In this document: piece by piece, positions 47,134-59,612 of the stretch | Layout: each line of letters opens with the position of its first letter | How positions within the stretch are numbered: position 1 is the first letter of the stretch | Source of the DNA: Ahaetulla prasina | Taxonomy: Eukaryota; Chordata; Lepidosauria; Squamata; Colubridae | Assembly: GCF_028640845.1 (NCBI RefSeq) | Contig: NC_080541.1 | Coordinates: forward strand, 31,518,935-31,582,934 | Direction: 5' to 3' | DNA: 64,000 bases | Notes under the pieces: model-generated | The model's input: only the letters and a program-made list of their open reading frames with translations | Told to the model about the DNA's origin: nothing | The model's database searches: none | Position numbers and translations under genes: made by a program

Positions 47134-50036
47134 CGGGGTAGTCAACCTTTTTATACCTACCGCCCACTTTTGTATCTCTGTTAGTAGTAAAATTTTCTAA
47201 CTGCCCACCGGTTCCACAGTAATGTGCCATGTATCATCGTCTGCGTATGCCTCTCACGCATCATGGATTGGGTGGGGGAGGGCGCCAGCTACCAGCTCTG
47301 CTTGTCTGTTACAGCTGGGTGGTGTGGTGGGAGATGCGCGAGCTATTCTGGGATAATAATAATAATAACAACAGAGTTGGAAGGGACCTTGGAGGCCTTC
47401 TAGTCCAACCCTCTGCCCAGGCAGGAAACCCTACAACATCTCAGACAGATGGTTATCCAACATTTTCTTAAAAATTTCCAGTGTTGGAGCATTCACAACT
47501 TCTGCAGGCAAGTCGTTTCTCTTATTAATTGTTCTAACTGCCAGGAAATTTCTCCTTAGTTCTGAGTTGCTTCTTTCCTTGACCAGTTTCCACCCATTGC
47601 TTCTTGTTCTACCCTCAGGTGCTTTAGAGAACAGCCCGACTCCCTCTTCTTTGTGGCAACCCCTGATATATTGGAACACTGCTATTTATTTATTATTTAT
47701 TTATTTATTATTTTGATTTATATACCACCCTTCTCCCTTCTTCTTCTTGTTGCTCTTCTCTGTACTCTTTCTAGAGTCTCAGCATCTTTTTTACATCGCG
47801 GCGACCAAAACTGAATGCAGTATTCCAAGTGTGGCCTTACCAAGGCATTATAAAGTGGCACTAACACTTCATGTGATCTTGATTCTATCCCTCCGTTTAT
47901 GCAGCCCAGAACTGTGTTGGCTTTTTTTAGCAGCTGCTGCACACTGCTGGCTCATATCTAAATGGTTGTCCACTAGGACTCCAAGATCCCTCTTACAGGT
48001 ACTACTATTGAGCAAGGTACCACATATATCGTACCTGTGCATTTTGGTTTTTTGGCCTAAATGTAGAACCTTACTTTTTTCACTGTTGAATTTCATTGTT
48101 AGATAGCACCCAATGTTCAAGTCTGTCAAGATCACTTGAGCCTATCTTCTGGAGTGTTGGCTCTTCCTGCCAGCTTGGTGTCATCTGCAAATTTGATGAG
48201 TTCCCCATCTATCCCCTCGTCCAAGTCATTGATGAAGATGTTGAAGAATACTGGGCCTAAAACAGAGCCTTGGGGTACTCCACTGCATACTTCCCTCCAT
48301 GTGGATGTAGTTCCCTTGAGGACTACACGGTGAGTGTGGTTTGTCAGCCAGTTACAAATCCATCTGGTGGTGGTGCTGTCTAACCCACATTTTTCTACTT
48401 TATCTAGTAGTAGGTTATGGTCTACTTTATCAAATACTTCACTGAAGTCCAAGTAAATTATATCGACAGCATTCCTCTGGTCTCCTAATTTTGTCACTTT
48501 GTCAAAGAATGCAATAAGATTAGTCTGGCATGATCTGTTTTTGACAAACCCATGTTGGCTTTTGGTTATTACTTTGTTTGTTGCTAGGTGTTCGGTGATT
48601 CGTTGCTTGATTATCTTTTCCAGAATCTTCCCCAGTATTGAGGTCAGGCTGATAGGTCTGTAGTTTCCTGGATCTGTTTTTTTTTTTGTTTTGTTTTTTG
48701 AAGATGGGAACTACATCAGCTCTTTTCCAGTCCTTTGGCAGCTCCCCTGTGCTCCAGGATCTTTGAAAGATGTAGTTTAGTGGTTCTGAGATCTCGTCTG
48801 CCAGTTCCTTCAGAACCCTGGGGTGTAATCCATCCGGTCCTGGTGATTTGAACTCGTCTAGAGTAGACAGATGTTCACTTACCATTTTCTTCCTTATTTT
48901 AACTTGTGTTCCTAATCTGTTTTCTGTGGTGCTGTTTTTGATAGGTTGGATTGTTTTTTCCTTTTGTGTAAAGACAGATGCAAAATATGAGTTAAGTAGA
49001 TCTGCTTTCTCCCTGTTGCTTGTCACCTTCTTGCCACTTTCTCCCAGCAATGGGCCAATTGCTTCCTTGACTTTTTTCTTGTTTTTAACATGTTGGAAGA
49101 AGCTTTTTTTGTTATTTTTTACTTTTGTTGCTAGCCTTTGTTTGTTGCTCCTCACTTCATCTTTATAGGCTCGGGCTATTTGCTGATATTTTGCCTTAGT
49201 TATTTGCCCCTCTTTCCACTTTTTATATTTGTCCTTTTTGTCTTTCAATTTGTCAGATAGTTCTTTATGCATCCATGCTGGTTTCTTTTGAGATTTATTA
49301 TTTTTCTTCTTCAATGGTATTGTGCTAGTCTGCACTTTTATAATCTCACTTTTCAAAATTTCCCAAGCTTCTTGAGTTGTTTTCCCCTTGAGGATTCTCA
49401 TCCATGGAATCCTTCTCAAACTCTCTCTAAGTTTATTGAAATTAGTTCTCTTAAAGTCCAAGACTCTAGTTTGACTTTGTTCTACTACTTGTATTTGCTT
49501 AATGTCGAATTCCAATATTGCGTGATCACTTGTCCCCAAGGTTCCTGTAGCTTCAACACCTTCTATAATTTCATCTCTGTTAGTGAGAATTAAGTCCAGT
49601 ATGGCTGATCCCCTTGTTGCTTTCTCTATTTTTTGGGAAACAAAGTTGTCTGCTAGGTTTGTTAGGAACCTGTTGGATCTTCCACTTGGTGCAGAGTTTG
49701 TCTCCCAGTTGATGTCAGGGTAGTTAAAATCCCCCATGAGGATGAGGCTCTTTTGTTTGCGGTTGCACTATAGCTCCATTTAGTTTCACTTATGTAACGT
49801 GAACTAAACTTATGCACTGGTGATACAAATAGGATATTTTCAGAAATTTAAATTGTCATGGGGAATGTTACGAAAACTTAATGAAAATGTTTTTAAATAT
49901 TGCTATGAATTTTTTTTTAAAAGTCAATTAAATTTAAAAAAGGAAAGTGCTTCAGTATCGGACAAAACCCCTACCGCTCACCATGAAAACTGGAACGCTC
50001 ACTAGTGGGCAGTAGGGACCAGGTTGACTACCACTG
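47134..50036. mobile_element. hAT-type transposon split by a CR1 insertion
   Basis: Ends CGGGGTAGTCAACCT and AGGTTGACTACCACTG are inverted repeats, with an exact 8-bp target duplication CACTAGAC (47126-47133 and 50037-50044). About 220 bp on the left and 300 bp on the right are hAT sequence, including paired ACCGCCCACT / AGTGGGCAGT words. The rest is a nested CR1. Confidence 0.85.
47356..49737 (-). pseudogene. CR1 LINE nested in a hAT, 5'-truncated within the endonuclease
   Basis: The minus-strand frame 49737-48520 (405 aa) begins at the endonuclease catalytic motif [12 protein letters not shown]. It continues through a Lys-rich linker to reverse transcriptase ([15 protein letters not shown]). 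A frameshift at the poly-T run near 48680 puts [11 protein letters not shown] out of frame. The next frame, 48497-48132, holds [33 protein letters not shown] and FADD. The 3' UTR ends GAGTTGGAAGGGACC with a short TTA/GTT-type tail at 47356-47371. A region near 47684-47745 is replaced by an ATTT-tailed insert. Inactive. Confidence 0.9.
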
Positions 50037-50651
50037 CACTAGACCGATGCAGCGCTGAGCATATACATTTTAGTATGCAATTGTTTCATTTTTTTCTTGA
50101 CAGTCACTGAAAGGTCACTTAAAAATAAAAAAGTGATAAAGTTTAAGCCTTTTTTTAAAAAAATGTGTTAATTAGTTTTTCAGTAGAATTGCAGGGCAAG
50201 CAAATTTAAATGCAGCCCTATCTTCCTCTTTTCACAGAGTTCATTGATAAATTACTAATGTTCCAATCCTCCTCCATGCCTGGGAACTGGATCAAAAAAA
50301 AATGGAAATGACTATTTACTCAGCAAATATTTCTATCAGCAGTACTCTTATCTGGTCAGATATATTGCACCAAACCCAGTTTTTCATACATGCAAAAACA
50401 GATCAAGACATAAAACAAACATAATGAAAAAAATTAATTTCTTCCTTAAAAAGTGAAGTACAGAATCAGATATAGCTTACAACAAAACACTGCAGAATGG
50501 ACATCTGGAGTTCACTGTTCCAGTAGGTAAGTAATCTAGTGATAGTCGTCAAGACACTCCATTCAATTCATTATTGATTGATTTATTAAACTTCTGTGCA
50601 CCCATCTCGCCATATTTTGGCTTTGAATTCTTCCCTTGTTTTCCTTTTTAA

Positions 50652-50781
50652 ATTTACAGATTTCAACCAGAACCCACACTAGATTTTGATTCACTTTTCC
50701 TTCAGTCTCATGAATGTATGTATGAGACTGAAGGAAAAGTGAATCAAAATCTAGCATGGGTTCTGGTTGAAATCTGTAAAT
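50652..50781. repeat. 130-nt hairpin: 60-bp arms, 10-nt loop
   Basis: The left arm 50652-50711 and right arm 50722-50781 pair with two mismatches (CACA against CATG near the middle). The loop is GAATGTATGT. The right flank begins ACATACATTC, the reverse complement of the loop. No transposon termini or target duplication are evident. Confidence 0.95.
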
Positions 50782-52240
50782 ACATACATTCACCATGGAG
50801 TGGTTTGTTTTACCAAATGTTAATCCGATTCTTAATTACTTTAGTCTTATATTCCAATTTAGCTCTTTTGTGTTACTTCAGGAGGCTTTCCTTATGAAGT
50901 TCCATAAGCACAGTCTATTTTCTTTTCCAGACGTAATCATTCAGACTATATTTTTCTTCTTCCATAGTTTGTTTTACTTGCAATAGTCCTCTACCACCTA
51001 ATTCTGAATACATATAATCTATGAATGTCACTTCTTAGGTGAAGTGCATGATTTATGATCATTAATTTTGTTGTTTTACTGATCAAGATTGTCCAATTTG
51101 GCTTGAATCCAATCAATTACTCCTGCAGTATATTTAATTACAGTGACTGCCCAAGCGTTTATTTTTTTAGCAATATTTCCATCATTTAGTTTAGTTTTTG
51201 TTTTAAAAAAAACTCAAATTGTTTGAAATAACTTAAACTATTTGTGTTTTAACTTGGCTGTGCAATTAATCAGAAGCTTCCATTAATTCTAAATATTTGT
51301 ATCCTTCTTCAGGTGTCTGGTGTCTAATGACATTTCCATTCATTAGGTGCAACCCATTTTCTCCCATAATCTTACCTCCTTTTCATTGCCAAATTGCACA
51401 TTTAACCTGTCCAAATTTCGTTCCTATATCTTTATTAAATATACAGATTATATCTAACAGAGACTCAATTTTAGATTCTGATTCAATATAGTTTTAGGTA
51501 ATCTCTATAAAGAAAATGGTTTATTTGGGGAGTTTTGTTTGTGAATTGTTATAATTGATTCTGTTCAGAATACAGAATCACTGCTTGTACAAAGAGCAAT
51601 GATGACAATGTGTTACTTTGAAATAGACCTGGTTTTATTCTTTCTTCTACCAAATTTCTCCCATATTCTTTAAGGGTGGTTTCCAATGAAGCAAATTACA
51701 TCCAAAAATCTTTTAATATTTCAGTTTACTCCAAACATTTCCAAGTGTTTTTAAATCCAACTATGACAAATGATTTACAAGTCTTTGTATAAAATATTTA
51801 GGTCATTAAAAAATTCTTTTAAGCTTTTAATGATCATTTTTTCATTAAGTAGCTGATCTTATGCCACGTGAATATAGTAAGTCCCTTTTCATTCTGCTGG
51901 GGGAAAAATGCATTTTTTTCAAATTAGCACACATTAGTCTTGCTATAATTCCAGAAAACAACTTTGATTTTGTAGTAACCCTATGTGTTAGAGGTCCATA
52001 ATTCTCAGTTTCCCTTGTTTTTCCATGGTAGAAATATTCTTCAAGATATCATCCAATATTACTATATTATTATTACTGTATCATTATTACAGTATATTAA
52101 TAATATATCATTGTATCATTATTATAGTATATTAATAATAGTAACATTTTATATTATTATTATATAAACAAAAAAGTGAAAACACAACTGTTAGTTCTGT
52201 AGCAAGGGTTGGGCTTCATATGCATTCCGCTCTTCCTGAA

Positions 52241-52365
52241 AACCTAAGGCATTGTAATCTATCGGGGTAGTAAGATGGAAACTTTTTCAATGTGCAAATT
52301 TTGTAAATGGTCCCTAACAGTTTTTGGTATGGCACCCAGTGTATCAATAATCACTGGAGCTGTGA
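52241..52365 (-). pseudogene. R4/Dong-like LINE C-terminal fragment, fused to another LINE
   Basis: Minus-strand translation gives APVIIDTLGAIPKTVRDHLQ and IEKVSILL. This resembles the C-terminal end of non-LTR elements with a restriction-like endonuclease, and the fragment at 61712-62060. It stops abruptly at 52366, where a plus-strand LINE starts. Confidence 0.45.
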
Positions 52366-53330
52366 TCGGTCTCATTCGAGACAATGATGAATCTGCATAC
52401 AGATGGGAGGTTGAACGACTAGCCTCGTGGTGCGACCGGAACACTCTGGAACTGAACACACTTAAAACCTTAGAAATGGTGGTAGACTTTAGGAGAACCC
52501 TTCCATACTTCCACCTCTCACAATACTAGACAACACAGTATCAACAGCAATTTCAACAACAACAACTTCAAATTTCTAGGTTCTATTATATCGCAAGGTC
52601 TAAAATGGACAGCTAACATCAAAAACGTCATCAAAAAAGGACAACAAAGAATGTTCTTTCTTCGCCAACTCAGAAAGCTCAAACTGCCCAAGGAGCTGCT
52701 GATCCAGTTCTACAGAGGAATTATCGAGTCTGTCATCTGCACCTCTATTACTGTCTGGTTTGGTTCTGCAACCCAACAAGACAGACACAGACTTCAGAGG
52801 ATAATTAGAACTGCAGAAAAAACAATTGCTACCAACCTGCCTTCCATGGAGGACCTGTATACTGCATGAGTCAAAAAGAGGGATATGAAAATATTTACAG
52901 ATCCCTCACATCCTGGACATCAACTGTTTTAACTCCTACCCTCAAAACGACGCTATAGAGCACGGCACACCAGAACAACTAGACACAAGAACAGTTTTTT
53001 CCTGAATGCCATCACTCTGCTAAACAAATAATTCCATCAACACTGTCAAACTGTTTACTAAATCTGCACTACTATTAATCTTCTCATCGTTCCCATCACC
53101 CATCTCCTCCCACTTATGACTATAACTTTACGATTTATCCTTACGATTTATACTGATATTGTTTCCTGATTGCTTAATTGTAGCCTATGACTATCATTAA
53201 GTGTTAAGTGTTGTACCTTGATGAAGGTATCTTTTCTTTTATGTACACTAAGAGCATATGCACCAAGACAAATTCCTTGCGTGTCTAATCACACTTGGCC
53301 AATGAAAATTCTATTCTATTCTATTCAAAA
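52366..53330 (+). pseudogene. L2/Rex1-like LINE, 5'-truncated, with (ATTCT) tail
   Basis: Thumb and C-terminal part of a LINE reverse transcriptase: LASWCDRNTLELNTLKTLEM, FLRQLRKLKLPKELLIQFYR and ITVWFGSATQQDR. The 3' UTR then runs through AGAGCATATGCACCA to ATTCTATTCTATTC at about 53310-53326. It is very similar to 17331-18520. Stops and frame breaks are present. Confidence 0.8.
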
Positions 53331-54270
53331 CTATTAGCTCTGTCTTGTTATCTGTGCAAATATACAAAATGCTACAGCAATTTAAATATAAAAATACACT
53401 AAAATACAAATGCATCCTCTTCTTTTTATTTCCTTCCTAAATGCAGAATCCTTCTTAAATGCAGAATCCAGACCCCAGATGCCCCATCTGTTCTCAACCC
53501 AATCATTCATATTTTATAATGGGATTTTCATGATTCTGGAAGAGAAAAGTGATCATGTTTCAAGAATCACAGAAGGAGAGGAATCTCAAGTCTAATTTTA
53601 CATGTGATATTTCTTTATGCAATGAATGCAAAGAGGTTTTGTGTCAAAAAGATTTTTTCCTGAAAAAGAAAGATGTATAAATATAGAACACTATTCTTAT
53701 TTTTAAGAACAATATTATCATGACAGAGACCAGATGGTTACAGTACAATAAATGCATTACTGCAGAAAACATAGAAAGCATTACGGAATATATTTCCAAA
53801 CACTAGGAAAGAGCATTTATATTTCCAGAAGTCAATGTTATTTATGTTGTTGCAATCTGATCAGCTTTTGGACAGCTGCAAAAGCAATATTTACAACAAC
53901 AACAACAATACCTCTGCTCAACAGTTGATACGCAGTTAAGGACTCCCATTTTGCCATTACCCATTGAAAAACATCAGCAGTTATTCTTAATCTTTCATTT
54001 TAAATTATTTCAATCTAAAATTATTAAAGATGTCCAATTATGTTTTAAAGAAAAACACACATTCATGTCACAGTAGCTTAAAACAAGGCAAACATACTGT
54101 GAATCAATTTAGCAATTAGAAAATCAGCACAGGATAATTCAAGACAAGATAACTCAATTACATAAGTCGCTTGTTCACTTGTACAGCAGTTCTTAAACAA
54201 ATTGGTAATTTGGGAAAATGCTAGGAATAACAAAGCAATTTGCTTTGCTGAGATGCTTTTGTAAAACAAT

Positions 54271-54274
<4 letters not shown>

Positions 54275-54318
<44 letters not shown>

Positions 54319-54334
54319 CCTCCCTCTCTCTCTC
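54275..54334. repeat. (TC)n microsatellite
   Basis: About 60 nt of TC units with a CCTCCC interruption near the right end. Confidence 0.95.
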
Positions 54335-57300
54335 AAAATGTAATAAACCATATAATTTTTAAATTGTGTGAATTGTATGCAGAGTTAGACATACACATAT
54401 CAGATTAAAAGACCAAACTCTAATATTTTTAGCCATTTTAGAGATGAAACCGTCTAGATAAACAAATTATTGAAGGGGATATAAATCACTGACTTCTTTG
54501 CGGAAAAGTGTCCGATATAAATTAAGTAAATATTTCTTTACCATCTTTCATAATTTATTGTGTGGGTTGAAGTAACTTCAATATTATTTATAATTCCCTT
54601 AATTTCAATCAAATAGTTTTTTTATAATTTTTATATACTTATATAGTCATCCTCAAAAACATGGAAAACAGAACTAAAGGAAAAATTTGAAGTCCAATAA
54701 GAATATATCTGTAAGAAATAAAGAGGACGATGAATGAATTATCTGAAAGAAATTATGTTTGTTTGTTTGTCTTGTATGCCACCTATCTTGCCTAGAGGTA
54801 ACTAGGATTAGCATATAAGCAAGATACAAAAGAAATACCCACTGTAAATGTTTTGCTTTAGCTTTTACTTTTTATGGTAACTTACAACAGCAATACTAAT
54901 TCTCATCCTAGAGTTAAGTATTCAGTTGATCACTAGCTCCAGAGCAGATAAATCACTCACTGTTAGCAAAGATATGGACAACGCAGCCAACTTTTCATGC
55001 TCTTTCCAAAAGGATTCTTACATGCTACAAGAAATCTTTATTCTCATCTTGTGGGAATCAGGGAGTGGAACAAAATCCTATTGCAAAATTAGGTCTGCAT
55101 TTCTAAAAACCTCTTAATCAAAAAGACAATAATGTATAAGAACCTCTAAAACACGAAGAAAACAGGTGAAAAAAATGAAAAGTATCAGAGACTGATAGGA
55201 AATAGGTTAAGATGTAAAATATTCCACTACAAAACGTGATAAATCTTTTCTAAGGAATCAATAGACCTTCTATGAGATGGGAATGTCTCTGTGAAGCAGG
55301 GACCAAAAAAACCCCAACCCTCATTTTCCCAGTATCTACAATGAATTGATCAAAGGGTACCATCTAGTATGTTCCAAAATCTCTTCAAGCTTTTCTAAAA
55401 TACCATGTAAGTCTCAAATTACTTATATTTTGAAAACCTGGCTCTGACGATTGGTCTGGGCCTTGATGGGGTTGTTCCACATTGGAGGTGGTTAGTGGAC
55501 TAGGAAAAGGATCCCAACTCCACTTCCTAGTTTATTTCATTTTTGTTAGCTTTTAATATTTAAAGTTTTAATGATTGTAAAACTTGTAAAACTTTGTATT
55601 TTTGCTTTTATGATGATGTAAGCCACCCAGTCACCTGATCATTTATTAATTTATATGAGCAGCATATAAATTAGCCACCATTAATTACAGGATCTTAAAT
55701 GATTCCATTTATGTTCATGATGAGAGATCATCTAAACACCTTTCTCTACAGAAATACCTTCCACATGATTCTTCGAAGAAAAAGGCATGGCTAAACTGTG
55801 AATAAATATCGTAAATAAAGAGTAACTAGGCCATTATACTACTATTTGTAGATTAGCATTATAAAGTTTCAGGACACTTTTTAAAAAAGGAAATAAATAC
55901 CATATTTTATTATTACCCAATAAAGAGGGTCAGAAGACATTATGTAAATTTATGCAGGCATTCAAAAGTCTTGCCATGGGTTTTACATTGTTTTTCAGTG
56001 AATGTCAACATTGTTCACCATTCGAAATGAAAAGAAACGTTTAGACGCATGCAGAAGCCAACTGCAAATATAAGAAAACATCCTCTTTTGCCCCTATAGC
56101 ACTAACCACATAGTCATAACAGGAACTACATAGGTCTTTACCCAAATAAGTAACAGCCGCCATAACCCACCCTGGATTTTCTGTGTAGTAGGAAAAGCAC
56201 AAATGTAGTGCATTATGCTATGTTTTTAAAATGCATTTTAAACTCACATTACATTAAAAATGCATAGCCAGCCCTCTCCTTCAGCATTCCATGTTTATAA
56301 CAAGCTTTGAATAGGAGAAAAGCACTGCTTTAACTTTAACTTTACCCAAATCTGTAAGAGTAAAGACAATAGCTTAACAACATTACTTAAAACTTTAAAT
56401 CTCATTGATAAAGGAAATAGTTAAAACAGTAAGTAGCAATTTTTAAATTAAAAATGATCAAAAGTCGGCCACAAAATTATATATGCTAAAGATCTCTCTC
56501 CCAAAACTTTGTAAGAATTTTTCTGGCAAATCTACCAAACATAGATATGGAGTGTCTGATACAGAAGGTAACTTTAGTGTATGATACAGAAGTGAATGAT
56601 ACAGAAGGTAACTTTACTTTAAGTAATACAAAAACTGATATTTTTAGAATTATTTTCAAGCAACTATGGTACCTGCTTTACAATTTGTTCCATGGACTTC
56701 TTTTGGAACTATTTAAAAAAAACGCGAGCTCATCAGAACCATATTCTAAGAAATGTATCGTACATTAAAATTGAATGGATTCTAGCTAGTTTTACAGGCT
56801 TTACAAGCTTTTCATCATTTCTTTACAGTATTATTTTCCAAACTTTCCAAGTTAAAGGGCTCTTGAGATATGTTACTAAAAAAAAGGAAAGTCTAGTTGT
56901 ATGCTTCTATCTCCAGTCATAGTTTTCTTTCAATCAAAGACTATTATTCAAGTTGTGTCTACTTATAACCAGCAAGTCAGTTCCCTACTTTTTAATATTA
57001 TTGATGCTCACAAATATGATGCTAGAATATATAAATCTGCTAGTTACTAATTACTTAATAACTGAACCTTTTCAGCAGATTTGTATTTTAGATCTCTGGA
57101 TTTTCTCAATTTGATTGTAAATACTGTATATATCTTGATGCCAAAACTGAGATGACATTGGGAGGTTTCAGATGTCAGAGCACTTTCCCTCATGTCTATT
57201 TTTTTCATCTATACTTCATGTTTAAATGTTAATTGCTTTGGCATTGAGATATAAAGATATAAAAATATATCTCAAAAACACCAACTTTCAGTATTATTTT

Positions 57301-57618
57301 ATTATTTATTTACAAAGCCTTACATTTGATTAATAGATAATGCACTAAATTTAATTAATCTAAGAAACTGAAGAAGGATATAATGTTTTCACTTTCTCTA
57401 TATTTTGCTGCATTATATTTCATCAAATTATAGAAGCAAGCTTTGACAGATGGCTACAAGAATCTTTCTCTAAAGAATTAATCTCTATTGTTTTAGAAAT
57501 AACTATATCCCAAAAATACTGTGACTTATTTTAGCTTGTAGTTTTCTAACCAAATGATTAGAATATTTGTTGTTTCATTCACCTCCTCTCTGGGAATTCT
57601 TTTAATAGAAAATGGAAT

Positions 57619-57675
57619 ATCTATCTATCTATCTATCTATCTATCCATCCATCCATCCATCCATCCATCCATCCA
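57619..57675. repeat. Compound (ATCT)n(ATCC)n microsatellite
   Basis: About six ATCT units are followed directly by about eight ATCC units. Confidence 0.95.
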
Positions 57676-58415
57676 AATATGGATGAGACAACAAACTGTC
57701 TAATACTTTTTTGAAACTATGCTTAAAAAAACACTGTGGCCATATGTATTCAAAAATATCAATATATAAATAATTCACTTTATAATATGTCTGGTTGTTA
57801 CACACGCAATACAATATTTAACACAGTAGGTGTGTAAAATATGGCAATTATTCTTCTGAGAAACATAATAAATCAAGAACACATAAACAAAAAGCACTCA
57901 GCTCTCAGCTCCAGTATCTAAGTAGACCAGTTTCTCTTCCCTTCTCTTGTTCACCATTGGGAAGGATAGTCAGAATTATTCTGTAGACCTCTCAATACTC
58001 TGACCTCAATCCCATTCCACCCAGCCATTCATTTTATAGAACAGTGTTCCACAGCAGAAAAGAGCTTCTAAAGTAGTTTTGCAAAGAAGACAAACTTAAA
58101 TTGAGATAGTTTTCTCCAAAACTATCAAAGCTATACCCGACTAGTTTCTGATTCTATTTTTTTTATCCATGCTTATAGCTAAGATTAAGTTATAGGCAAT
58201 GTTTAGCTAAATGTCTCTAAGTTTCCTTTTTTAAAAATGTTTTTGTTAGTATCTTATTTGAAATCTTGTATTCATTTTAGTTTCAAGTAATGTTGCTTGT
58301 AAAATAAGTTGATTTAAATACTATCTTAAAGAACCCTAAAAATAATTAACAAGAAATTACAAAACAAAATCATTGTCAGATTAGACAAAACAGGAACAGG
58401 TTTTAAGATAAATAT

Positions 58416-58460
58416 TACATACACATATGTGTATATGTGTACACATGCATGCATGCACAC
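58416..58460. repeat. 45-nt alternating purine-pyrimidine tract
   Basis: Every step from 58416 to 58460 alternates purine and pyrimidine, mixing CA/TG, AT and GCATGC words. It includes self-complementary words such as ACACATATGTGT and TGCATGCATGCA. This is a candidate for Z-DNA or cruciform structure. Confidence 0.9.
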
Positions 58461-58718
58461 CTGCACCTGCACACACACTTTATTTGAGAGATATTGGGCC
58501 TATAGCAATTTATTTTCTTTCCATGCAAATGTTGTCAAATCGAATCTTTAAAACTATATTCAAGAGCATATTACAAAAATAGACTGAATCCCTCTGTCTT
58601 TGCACCTCAATTCAAAATATGAAATTATTTTACCTTCTTACAAATTGTATGCAATGTGTCATATGAACATTTTGTTCCAATTATGGAATAGACTCATTAG
58701 CTGGACCTATTAACTTTA

Positions 58719-59460
58719 CAGGTAATTCTCAACTTTTTATCAGAATTGCAGTCAGAATTTTGGATGTTAAGCGATATGGTAGTTAAGCAAATCATCACAT
58801 GACAGGACCCGATCTTGAGACCATTTTTACCATGGTCATTAGTGAATCTAATCTAAATCTAATCTAAAGCACCTGAGGGTAGAACAAGAAGCAATGGGTG
58901 GAAACTGATCAAAGAAAGAAGCAACTTAGAACTAAGGAGAAATTTCCTGACAGTTAGAACAATTAATAAGTGGAACGACTTGCCTGCAGAAGTTGTGAAT
59001 GCTCCAACACTGGAAATTTTTAAGAAAATGTTGGATAACCATCTGACTGAGATGGTGTAGGGTTTCCTGCCTGGGCAGGGGGTTGGACTAGAAGGCCTCC
59101 AAGGTCCCTTCCAACTCTGTTGTTATGTTATGTTATGTTATGTTATGTTATGTTATGTTATGTTATGTTATGTTATGTTATGTTATGTTATGTTATGTTA
59201 TGTTATGTTATGTTATGTATCACATGGAATTACACGGTTGTTAAGAGAATCTGCAAATATTGAAAGCAGGTTGGGTAGATGACAATTCTTGTGATGGTAA
59301 ACTTCATAAATGCGAATTAGTTGCCAGGTGCCTGAATTATGATCACAAGATCATGTCAATGGTGCTACAGGCACAATTTCAAGGATGGGTTGTAAGATAC
59401 TTTTTCCCATGTCAGCATAACTTCAAACCATTATTAAATGAATGGTCTTACTTACGACAC
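58719..59460. mobile_element. TA-flanked MITE split by a CR1 3' end
   Basis: The left end CAGGTAATTCTCAACTTTTT follows TA. The right part holds ACGGTTGTTAAGAGAATC, ACAATTTCAAGGATGGG and AATGAATGGTCTTACTTACG, matching the family at 11258-11622. The middle is occupied by a CR1 fragment and its microsatellite tail. The right terminus is eroded. Confidence 0.7.
58865..59218 (+). mobile_element. CR1 3' end with (GTTAT)n tail
   Basis: A CR1 3' UTR from GAGGGTAGAACAAGAAGCAA to GGTCCCTTCCAACTCTGTT ends in about 20 units of GTTAT (59121-59218). Plus orientation, strongly 5'-truncated. A nearly perfect 3' UTR suggests a young copy. Confidence 0.88.
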
Positions 59461-59612
59461 AAATCAAATACTTTCTATAATACGTAAAAAAAGTGATAAT
59501 GTGAGCATCTAATTTCTCCTAATTTATCTGATTTTTAATGTTTCAGTACTGTGCCTCTTGTTTGTATTGCATGTTGCCTTGGACCATAAATAAATATGCC
59601 AAAATGTCCTAC

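Larger units (their letters stand above)
46800..59612 (-). other. VPS13B: VPS13B intron, 12.8 kb, the longest complete intron here
   Basis: This intron holds a palindromic MITE (46841-46978), a hAT split by CR1 (47134-50036), a 130-nt hairpin (50652-50781), a LINE chimera (52241-53330), TC and ATCT/ATCC tracts, a Z-DNA-type alternating tract and a MITE split by CR1 (58719-59460). 53340-57600 is otherwise unclassified AT-rich sequence. Confidence 0.7.

Noticed and set aside
47184..47480. Short plus-strand frame with NNNNN run as a coding exon
   Set aside because: The run is the CR1 microsatellite tail (AATAATAAC) read through hAT sequence.
48132..49737. 405-aa and 121-aa open frames as host genes
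   Set aside because: They carry CR1 endonuclease and reverse-transcriptase motifs, with a frameshift between them; they are transposon relics. The same applies to 24177-25094 and 27627-28151.
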